From Rhytidiadelphus loreus (taxonomy: Eukaryota > Streptophyta > Bryopsida > Hypnales > Hylocomiaceae), in assembly GCA_947034895.1 (NCBI GenBank), contig OX344764.1, forward strand, positions 21,018,001 to 21,082,000: a stretch of DNA of 64,000 nucleotides, written 5' to 3'. Below the pieces are notes generated by a model. That model was not told the DNA's origin, ran no database searches, and was given only the letters and a program-made list of their open reading frames with translations. Within the stretch, counting starts at the first letter, position 1. Every line of letters begins with the position of its first letter. Positions 46,647 to 56,295 of this stretch are shown piece after piece. The translations under genes and the position numbers were made by a program.

Positions 46647-46864
46647 TTACATCCACAGTCTGAGTATGTATGTTGAGCATTCCAGCACCTTGATGAGAAC
46701 GTCTGCATCAAAACCATCTTCGGCAGCTTCTTTGCATTGAAAAAAATGGATCAAGGCTTCCTCAACATCAAGCTTTTCCATGGCTATGGACATCAACAAA
46801 CAATGAGCTCTGGCCTTCAATGTTTTCTGCCATTTGCTGGGCAGTAAATCCATTATTCCCTACA
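46647..46864 (-). pseudogene. Isolated exon-like fragment, unknown
   Basis: On the - strand a frame follows a good acceptor (TTTGTGTAG, then GGAATAATGG) and reads IMDLLPSKWQKTLKARAHCL then LMSIAMEKLDVEEALIHFFQ and CKEAAEDGFDADVL, a helical, protein-like sequence. No partner exons are evident on either side. I do not recognise the family. It may be a captured or orphan exon. Confidence 0.35.
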
Positions 46865-46869
46865 CAAAT

Positions 46870-48980
46870 ATAAGTTGGACAATAGTGGTTGACCTTTATC
46901 CCCTGCTATTTGGGGATCATCAAAACAAATTAGACAACATTACAAAGAGATTCAAAACAAATTGGACAGCATAATGTGAGCCCTCAAGTTGGCACTTGGA
47001 ACTCTGAACTTATTTTTCGCAATTTTTAGTTAATTTTAAAGTGAAAAATAGGAAAAAACATATAAAAATACAATTATTGTGGGTTTTGGTAGAAGTCCCT
47101 ATCAAAGAGGTGTGTAATGGCCTTAAATGCGTGAAACACGTAAGACGTTACATTTTCACTAATTTTAGGTCTTATTAGTAGAAATAAGTAGTTAAGTTAG
47201 TAATTCCGAGCGAAGTGAGAATTTGAGAGCTAACCAGTCCTAGTGTCTTGTTCATGTAATACAACAGCTATAAGTATACATGTAATAAATTGGTTAAAAG
47301 TTAGAGTCTAGTCCGGGTCAGTCCAAATCAAACTCGAAAGAGTTAGATTTATCGTTTGCAGGTAATTTTGAGAAAAACAGTCATTCATAGACCAAGATGG
47401 AGGAAATGATGATTGGAACATACAGAGAGGTGCTTTTCTAGGTCAAAGCATGCCAGGAGGTCAAATAGAAGCCCGATCATCCAAGATTCCCCCGATATCA
47501 AGAATAATTTCCCCCCCGGGTGGAAATTATTAAAGAATTGCTAAAAATAGCATTCTTATTGGAGATTTGGTTTTGCCCTTAGTTGATGGACATCTTGTAA
47601 AAGATTGTCCAAAAGTTTCGGGATTTTACAAAACTCCACGATGACTCCCTGGGAAGTCAATCACTTAAAACTGCATTCGTAAATTCCTAGAAATTACCAA
47701 TGTTGCGGTAAAATCTCACTAAAAATTAGAATAGTGTTTTATGTGCCAATAAAGAGCCCTGTCAAGTTTGAAGACATTCCGACATTCCCAACTACTAGAA
47801 TTAGAACCGACAGCGAATTTTACAAGAATTTACAACTTGGCGGCGGGTTGACCGGCGAACCAGGAGCTAGCGGTGTCTGAATGGAGCGTTTCAAGGGTCA
47901 ATTCTTACTCCCACGAATATTCTAAACCACCCAGGACCAACAATTTCATCAAAAGACGCAAACTCCAAAAGTTAGATTTTTAACTTTTGTTTTGAGTTAC
48001 CGTGACTCAAATTTGCGCTTTAAAACGACTGGAGAGGTAGGGGTAAGGGGTCCTTTAGGCTAATTGGGGTCTTCTGAACGCGATGGCGCAGTTTTTTTTC
48101 AGTTTCGAGTTGTCCCTCGAAAGATAGAGAGGGTCAAAAGATAGAGAAGGCCCTTAGTTTGACTTTTAAAAGGTAATTTTGGATTAATCTGGGTGGATTT
48201 TGCAAATATCTCTTGTAAAATCGAAGATTGGATTTGCCCAAGATACTTGTCTTGTGTAAGAAGCCATCTTTTGGACTAAAGAAAGACAATTTAGAACTAA
48301 CCCTAGATTAAAATGCAAAATATCTCGGTTAATTAGGTAGGTTTTCAAAATATCTTTGGGAAAATCAAATATTTGATTTGGGAAAAGATTCTAAGGCCAT
48401 TTAGGGCCTAGAAGGAACTCGCTTGAGAACCTTCCTTCCCATTAAACAAAGATTATTTAGAAAACATGTTTAGGTAGTTTAGCAAAATATCTAGATTGAA
48501 AGTAAAGATAATATTACGAACAATTTACCGGGGGGGGACCGGGAGCGAGTATATAAGGCCCTTCCTCAAGGTTGTTCATGGCCCTCATTTCTTTGTTTCA
48601 TTCTTGTTGTTGCTCTTGTCGTGCTACCGACACTTGTCGGAGCACTTTTTAAGCCAAGTTTTGGCTATTTTCTTCTATTTTCTTCTATTCTCTTGTACTT
48701 TGAAGGTCCGAAGGGCCCCTTCAAAGCTTTCTTTTCTTTTCTTGTTTGAATTTGGAGGCTTCAAGCCCCAAAACTTTGCTTTTCAAGAGTTTAGGTGGAG
48801 GAAATCCCCTGACTCTAGTGTTGTTTGTGTTGACTAACTTATTTCTTGAATTTGGAGGCTTCAAGCCCCAAAACTCTGACATTTTGGGAGTTGTGGGAGT
48901 AGTTCCCAAACTCTACTTTGATTTTGTTGTTCTTTTGATACTAACCAACTATTTGTGCGAATTGATACTAGTCTGTGAAC
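46870..48980. other. Spacer with a promoter-like TATA region
   Basis: TATATAAG lies at 48550-48557 after a G-rich stretch, followed by a pyrimidine-rich leader-like region. GAATTTGGAGGCTTCAAGCC is repeated at about 48750 and 48848. No convincing coding sequence follows. It could be part of a decayed LTR element; no long terminal repeat pair was found. Confidence 0.3.
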
Positions 48981-48982
48981 TC

Positions 48983-49160
48983 CATCCAAATTAATTCATC
49001 CAACGAATGAATGAACGAATCCATCCAAATTAATTCAAAGGAACGAACCCATCCAAATTAATTCAAAGGAACAAATTCAAAGGAACGAATCCATCCAAAT
49101 TAATTCAAAGGAACGAATTCCATCCAAATTAATTTAAAGGAACGAATTCCATCCAACCAA
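48983..49160. repeat. Tandem repeat of a ~32-bp unit
   Basis: About five copies of CCATCCAAATTAATTCAAAG followed by GAACGAAT occur, some shortened. Confidence 0.85.
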
Positions 49161-50168
49161 GGGGAGTTTTCATCCATTTAAAAGTTTTCACTTAAAAATC
49201 CTAAAGTCTTACTTTTAACCTTAATAGGAAGATAATTTATCATTTTACCCATAAAAACCCTAAAACCCCTAAAAAATCATTAAAATTAGAATAATAATTT
49301 AGAATTAGGATTAAATAAAGAACAATTAGGAATATTCTCAAGGCACGACTAGGGAATCTTTTGAAACCATAATCTTTTAGAGAATCTTTTGAAGATTCCA
49401 AATCCACCTTTTACTTTTTAAATTACTTTAAGTTGAAGGATAACAGTGTGGATGAAGATTTGACCTAGTTTTGGATGGAAAATCCTAAAATAGGTCAAAA
49501 TTAGGTTTTCTCTAAAAATTCCATTAGATAACTTAATTAACCTTTCAACCCTGAAAATTAGATTTATTTTACATTATTTTGCTATTTTTAGTTGACGGAT
49601 GAAGTTTTTAGGATAGAATTAGGTACGAATTTCATCCACACATAACTTTCATTAGGAATATCAGAATCCAACTTGCTTTACCATTTTGGAAAGGGCAAAT
49701 TGTATTCTTTGATTTAGTTTAGGTAGAATTTTAGTTTAGCTAGAAGTTTAAATCACAATTAACTAACTCTCAACAACCTGTATTTCTTAACTATTAGAGT
49801 GTTTTGAAGTACTTAAAATAGGTAAAAATCAACATAACAAAGTGTCCATTGCTTGGAAGGCCAAAGAACACTACGTTTACATTTCACCCCTACAATTTAC
49901 TAACATATGCCGCTAGAACCTGTGTGCAACTTTCTGACTTAAGGGTGGAGTTAGAAACACTCACACATAACAAGGAGAATCTTTTTCATAACTTGTTCCT
50001 ACAGTCACAGTGATCATACAAAGACCTAAATCTCCAAAGTCAACAAACTAGTACTAGTGGAAACCTTGTTAACTACGAATGCTTCATGCTATGCACAATC
50101 AATAGTGAGACCAAACAATCCTTACTTCCTTGCTGCACCAAGAAATTTCAATTTCTCTAAACAGGCTT
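49161..50168. other. AT-rich spacer
   Basis: No gene or repeat recognised. Confidence 0.5.
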
Positions 50169-51626
50169 CTACATTGGGTGTCCAGGTCGCTTAGAGGCGT
50201 CAATCTCCAAATAATCCCTTTGCAAATCTAACACATTTGTTGACAAATCTCTTATCCCGCTACTCATGATCAAATGCCCCATGTCCCATATGTCTACACT
50301 TGAGTCATGCCGACCTCTGCTTGTCTCAGGGGCGTGGGCTTTGACACACAGTCCGTGAGCGTGGCCACAAGGAGTAGACAAAGTCTCATTAAAATTGATT
50401 AAAACCCAGTTGGTATTAGAAGCGTTTCTGAGAACATTCCGCCAAGATATATCTTGATGCTTCAGATTCTTTCCATGCAACTAAACCACTACTTCCGCAA
50501 CATTGATCAATGTTCTCAAAAGTTCATATTCAGGTCTTGCACGCCTTTTCACAAGACACTGGGATATCATTCAAAATCTACGTTTAGGTATATTAACTTT
50601 CAGCACTTGCTCTGCGTTAGAACAACCCTTGATGCTCTCATATATTTGGCGCACCTTCTTGAAGGTACTCTGATCTTTGTAGATCTTGTCAACGCCACTC
50701 CCCACGAGAACAGTTTTTCCGTTAGTGTGATGATCGTAAATGCTAGGGGAGGACACTCTCACTACATTTGGGGTACCCACGTGCGGCGGTGGAAAAAGTA
50801 AAACATGTAATTCACCTTGAATAAACTATAATTTCATTCTAAAATTTTGAGCTTTGTTTAACAATGACTAAAGGTTTCTATTGACAAAAAATTCAATTCC
50901 AAATAACATAAGATATATTGTCTAGAAAGGGTTGAAAAATGAACTAAAATGGCATGTTCTCCAACTAAAATATTTATAGAGTTCACATGAAGATGACTAT
51001 TGCATCAATATTCAACCAAAATAAACTTTCAATAGAAAGCTATTCTATATAATTTTTTTTTCATTTTTCAAATTTTTTTTCTTATATAATATAGAGGTGT
51101 GAAAGTTATTTTCAGCTTTACAGTGTATCTTTTTTCTTCAAAAATTTATAACTAATTACTATTAGCACAAAAAAATACCAATAATTCAAAACATAAACTT
51201 CTAAAGTAGTAAAATCTATCCATAATTTTTTTTTTGAAAAAGAAATTAAATTTTAAGGTGTATTACTTGTTTTACTTTTTCCGCCGCACGTAGGTTGCTA
51301 AAACATAGGGAGTGTCCTCCCCGGGCGTAAATGTCAGACTCAACTCCCAGCATGATTGTAGCTGCAGACAGGTGTGTTAGCAGCTTGTTGATGTTGAAGC
51401 CTATCAAAAATGCTAGCAACCTGTCCTCTGGAACAAATAGATTGACTGTAATCAAATCCACTACCTGAGTCTTACATCGCTTAGCATCATGCACTAGTGC
51501 ATAGTAAGTAACGATTGCTTCCTTGGCATAATAACACAGGAGATAGGGCATGTCTCCATATGTCCAAATCAATTTCACGGCCAATTCTTGTTTGGGATCA
51601 CCTTCAAGACACAAAAAAGTAAGCAT
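50169..51626 (-). pseudogene. Protein-kinase-like gene, broken by stops and a MITE
   Basis: One - strand frame can be followed across the whole interval. The upstream part (from 51626, perhaps from an acceptor at 51606) has a hydrophobic helical region (YLLCYYAKEAIVTYYALVHD). After the MITE the frame enters a kinase N-lobe (glycine loop TVLVGSG, then KIYKD). Further on come LKHQDISWRNVL (equivalent of HRDxxxxN, with the catalytic Asp and Asn present), INFN in place of DFG, and SVDIWDMGHLI (subdomain IX). A TGA after NIPKRRF and a TAG before LHGKNLKHQD interrupt the same frame. Removing the MITE and one 9-bp repeat restores GVESDIYDHHTNGK without a shift. It resembles the atypical kinases with HxDISWRN motifs known from fungi and some plants. 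The INFN change and the stops argue for a dead gene. Confidence 0.72.
50744..51325. mobile_element. Mutator-like MITE (copy 2), inside the kinase-like gene
   Basis: The 582-bp element has long inverted ends (GGGGAGGACACTC..ACGTGCGGCGG on both sides, then AAAAAGTAAAACA). It is flanked by the 9-bp duplication CGTAAATGC/CGTAAATGT (50735-50743 and 51326-51334). The interior shares TAAACTATAATTTCA, TTATATAATATA and AAAATTTGTAACTAATTA-type blocks with copy 1 at 10103-10664. Confidence 0.85.
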
Positions 51627-51639
51627 ATATGTGATTTAC

Positions 51640-52750
51640 ATTGTCCATGATATCCTATGGAAACAGTACAGTGCAGCAAGCTCAACAAAATAATAGAGTA
51701 GAGCCAAGACCAGAGCAGAAAGCAGGCTAAGATAGACACAACGCTATTCAAGCAAGAAACAAGAAAGAGAAAATCCTAGTTTGCCCTTAATAGTCTATCA
51801 TTTGTCTGTGGAATGAAGCATCCAACAAGCCATTGCATGAATCCCTAATTGTTCAACTGAGATAAACATAAGGCAAACGCCCCAATTCTAACGATCACCC
51901 AACCATAACTACAACCACAAACATGAGCGTCAACACTAAAGAAAGCCTGCAGGGAGGAGTCCAAAAATCCAAAACCCTCTACAAGAACAAGGCCCGCTCC
52001 TCTATTAGTCGTGCATGCAATGAAGCATCAAACAAGCCATCATACAAAAACCTAATTGTTCAAAACCCTAAAATAAGGCAAACGCCCCTCCCGCATGCGA
52101 CATATCCAAAAAAACCTAAATTACCTATCGCTCATGCAACATATTGCAGTTTACTAAATTACCACTCAATATTATCATTTTAATTCTTTTGGACACCACC
52201 CCTAAGACTATAATCAACAACAGGCTAAACCCTCACAGCGAATTGGACTCAACGAGTATAAGCAGACCTCCTCTCAAAATCCTTTGTATCCCTACGTCCA
52301 CAGAGCAGTAAAGATGACACTTTACTACAAGAGATAACCTGTTAATAGTTCACTCCAAGCTTTTAGAATAAAACATAAATGCAGACGAAGCATGTATGCA
52401 GGGAGAGAACTAATGGAGCAAATTGCCGTAATTCAGGCCACTTAGATAATAATTACGAGAACCAGGATCAATACTAACGATCACCCGCCCCCCCACATCT
52501 ATAACCCTGCACGGTATAATCCTAAGCATTTCAAAATTACAGTCATAGTTCTTAGCAAATCCTAACGCATTTCATTGGCATTTCAAGAAAAAGAAACAAG
52601 TGCTACATTAACTGGATCAAGGGCACCTCAACCAGGAACCTAGGATGAAATACACAAGAATCCCATTTCAGGCCATGGCGCTTCTCATACTACAAAAATT
52701 ATATGCCAAACTTATTACACAAATCACGCACAAACATTGACTCGTGCCAT
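51640..52750. other. Spacer between the kinase-like pseudogene and the transposon block
   Basis: May include upstream exons or leader of the kinase-like gene. No recognisable protein or RNA. Confidence 0.4.
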
Positions 52751-52782
52751 TGTTCCTAAACCCCAGGGTTGACGAATTGTAG

Positions 52783-52935
52783 CGTCCAGCCCAAAATCGC
52801 GTCCAAAAAGCGGACGTCCAGACGTGGCGGACGCGGGGGACGCTGGGTAAAATGGAGCTGTCCGTCGGATTTACCTCGGGGTAAATTCAAGCGTCGGAAT
52901 TCCGACGGCCGCGGCCGTCCAAATTCTGACGCAGT
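52783..52935. repeat. GC-rich subterminal repeats, left block
   Basis: Dense copies of GCGTCC, GGACG, CCGTCGGA and GGCCGTCC in a sharply GC-rich patch. The same motif family fills 59395-59520 and 63590-63800. These are probably the subterminal region of a DNA transposon. No exact terminal inverted repeat found. Confidence 0.6.
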
Positions 52936-54289
52936 CGCAGTTGTCCTCCTGAATTGCAACCTTGGTTGAAACAGGATTAACAATCATATCATCATGATCC
53001 TCTTGCCTTTCAAAAGCATTTCAATTACCACAAGTATGAAGCCAAATTTTTTAATTTTTTTAATCATCTTGCAATATATCATGCTTCATTGTAGAAAAGT
53101 AACATACAAATGACACAATCAATTGATATTTTGGATTGAAATCATCTTTGGTTAAGTGCCCCCTTCAAAAATAATGGTATTACCACCATCAATAAGTTTA
53201 GGAGTATTACAATCAAAGTCTCTAACAATCAATTGTCAGTACGACAATCTGTGCTTTATGTAATATGAGCACATGAACATTTAAGCCTATGTCCTTTCTA
53301 TTTCTAAGGATTGTAATCAAAATCTCCTTTCACCTCTGCCCCACTACTCTCACACCCATTTCCCAATCTTGCGTCTTCGTCGTCGGATGTGTCTTCTATA
53401 TCATCTGATGAAGAGCCTAGACATGTCGCTCTTCCCTCTTGTACTTGCGTAGATGAAAGGCTTCTTTTTCGTTTGTCATTTTTGAGTTCTTCTTTTACTC
53501 TTAATAAGGATTTCCCATTTTGTTCCTTAATGCCAACAATACTTTTCATTTTCCTCTTTGAAACATGTGGACGTGCATCAAGAGGGTTTCCAGTGGCTCT
53601 TGTTTTTTTCAACGGGGATATTGCAAAAGGTTGCATGACTCTCTTCTTATTGGCTCTAGGTGATCCCCCGCCCTCTAATTTTATTGTTGAGGGCCCTCCA
53701 CTGCCTCCATGAATGATTATCTTTGGTGAGATTGAAGATTGTGGTTTAGGCACTGACATTGTTGGGGGCCGTCGTGGTGGTGCATTACGAGAATGCCGAA
53801 TGAACATTGAAGCCAATGTCTCATCCTTGTCATCGTCCGTGGATGATAAAATACCTTGACTAGGCCGCCTTTTTTTTGAAATATTTGCAATCCGTTTTCC
53901 AAGCCCTAAGCTCCCAACGCCATCCGAAATTTGACTAGGGGTTTTCAATTGTGCACGTGGAGGTATGCTAGATGGTGGTACTTCAAAATCTTGCATGAGT
54001 TCCTTCTTGGCTTCTTCATTGATGCACGAAATTGGACTTCTAAACCCCACCACACATAGATCAACATTCACTACCAGAAAAAATAGTCCGAATGAAGAGA
54101 AATTCAACAGAAAATGTGTTGGTTTTCTCTATGGGTTAGGAACTCTTGGTTCGGGCCACTTGCCAACAGAAATGTCTTGGTTTTCTGCTGTTTTTCTTCT
54201 TGACCAAATTTAAAAAAATAATAATAATAATAATTAAAAAAAATTAAAATTAAAATAATTTTTTTTTTTTTAAATTAAAAAAAACTTGG

Positions 54290-54395
54290 ACTGCCCGCCA
54301 CGTAGGACTGCCCGCCTTTGGTGAGGTTTGAACCCCCAACCCTATGGGTAGTAATATGCGGACTTGGCCATCACACCATGGGCGAAGTCCCTTGA
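54290..54395 (-). other. tRNA-like (pol III promoter-like) segment
   Basis: On the - strand GTGTGATGGCCAAGTCCG resembles an A box and GGGGTTCAAACCTC a B box, about 35 bases apart, preceded by GGGACTTCGCCCATGG. It does not fold into a full tRNA by eye, so it may be a tRNA-derived SINE fragment inside the CACTA element. Confidence 0.35.
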
Positions 54396-54419
54396 CAATG
54401 AGAAACGTGAGTTTTATTT

Positions 54420-55015
54420 ATTCCTGTTTTTTTCCTATTTTTTTCCTTTTTGCAAAGTCAGCAGACTTTGATGGCCCATATCTTTTTTGTAATAAGTCAG
54501 ATTTTTATGAAACTTGTTGGAAATGGTTCATATTGAAGTCTAGTTTTATTGGTAAAATTTTCAATTTAATTCAAGATTTTCTGAAAATTTGAGAAGCGTT
54601 TTTCTAAAGGTTGTTTGTAAGTTTTATTTATTCTTTTCCTTTTCCTTGGTGCATAGTCAGAAGACTTTGAAGGCTCATATCTTTTTTGTGATAAGTCCGT
54701 TTTTAATGAAACTTGTTCGAAATGGTTCATATTGAAGTCTAGTTTTAGTGGTAAAATTTTCAATTTAATTCAACATGATTTGAAAATCTGAGAACCGTTT
54801 TTCTAGAGGTTGTTTATAAGTTTTGTTTGTTATTTTCCTTTTCCTTTGTGCAAAGTCAGCAGACTTTGAAGGCTCATATCTTTTTTGTGATAAATCCGTT
54901 CTTAATGAAACTTGTTGGAAATGGTTCATATTTAAGTTTAGTTATAGTGATAAAATTTTCAATTTAATCCAGTACGATTGAAAATTTGAAAATTGTTTTT
55001 CTAGAGTTTATTTGG
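54420..55015. repeat. Three tandem copies of a ~200-bp unit
   Basis: CAGACTTTG recurs near 54462, 54661 and 54861. Each is followed by GGC(C/T)CATATCTTTTTTGT, GAAACTTGTTGGAAATGGTT and GGTAAAATTTTCAATTTAAT. The unit lies inside the CACTA element. Confidence 0.85.
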
Positions 55016-55639
55016 CCAAAATCTAGATACTTTAATTTTTGGGTAGTTCAACTCTACAAGTTTGCCAATGGTTAAAGTTTAGACATTTTACAAATTCAAA
55101 AATTAATCTCTGAATAATTAAAAATTAAAAATTAGTATTTTAACCTCTAATTTGTCATTTTCTCTTTTGGAGGACAAAATCAACGGTTTAGTTTTTGTTC
55201 AAGCTCAAACCTACCTCTCTTAATTGAACAATTTCTTAAAGATTAAAAATGAAGTATTTTCTTTCAAAATTTGTACCCTAGACTTTTGACTCAAATCTCC
55301 AAATCAATTTTTTTTAAATTTAAAATCCACAATGCAAATTTTTTATTTGAAATTGCCGCCTAGCATTTAAAAAAACTCATGTTTCCAACTTTGATTTATA
55401 ATTCCTAAATTGTATATATTGGAATCCATATCAAATTCAAAAAAAAATTCACTTGTTGAAATTTTGATTAAAATTAAAATACAATTTGAATTCATTCTTT
55501 GCAAGAGATTCTAAATGATTTTGAAAATTAAGATCATAGAAGATTAAAAAATGAATAAAAAAGATTTCTAATAGATTTGAATAAATTCTAATGTATTTAA
55601 AAAAAATTAATAGGTTCTTTAAGATTTATAAGAATTGTG

Positions 55640-56295
55640 ATAAAATCCTAAAAGATTCTAAGATTGCTAAAAGTTAAAAGACTCTAGAAGATTCTATTTT
55701 TTTAAAGATTCTAATGGATTCTTATAAGATTCTCATAGATTTTGAATGATTCTAATAGATTTCTAGAAGGTTCAAATAGATCTTTAAAGATTTTTTAAAA
55801 ATCTTCAGGATTCTAAATGATTCTAAAAGATTTTTAATAGATTCTTCAAGGTTCTTTAAGATTCTCAATAGATTCTTTAAGATTCTCAATAGATTCTCAA
55901 TAGATTCTTTAAGGTTCTTCAAGGTTCTTTAAGATTCTCAGTAGATTCTTTAAGATTCTTCAAGATGCTTAGTAGATTCTAAAAGATTCTTCAAGATTCT
56001 CAATAGATCTTTAAGATTCTTTAAGATTCTTAGTAGATTCTAAAAGATTCTCAATAGATTCTTGAAGATTCTCAGTAGATTCTTGAGGATTCCCAATAGA
56101 TTCTTCAAGATTCTCAATAGATTTTTCAAGATTCCCAGTAGATTCTTCAAGATTCTCAATAGATTCTTCAGGATTCTCAATAGATTCTTCAAGATTCTTA
56201 ATAGAATTTCAATAGATTCTAAAAGATTCTAAAAGATTTCAATAGATTTTAGTCAATTTCCAAAAGATTCACAAAAGGATTTCAAAAGATTCTAA
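55640..56295. repeat. AGATTCT minisatellite
   Basis: Dozens of variants of AGATTCTCAATAGATTCTTC occur, spaced about 10 and 20 bp. The repeat fills the right subterminal part of the CACTA element; such arrays in CACTA elements are often transposase-binding regions. Confidence 0.9.

Noticed and set aside
48496..48994. Two overlapping open frames near the TATA-like site
   Set aside because: They arise from a repeated GAATTTGGAGGCTTCAAGCC segment and lack a credible start or family.
52756..52983. Arg/Pro-rich open frames in the GC-rich block at 52.8 kb
   Set aside because: They are translations of short GGACG/CCGTC repeats, not a gene.
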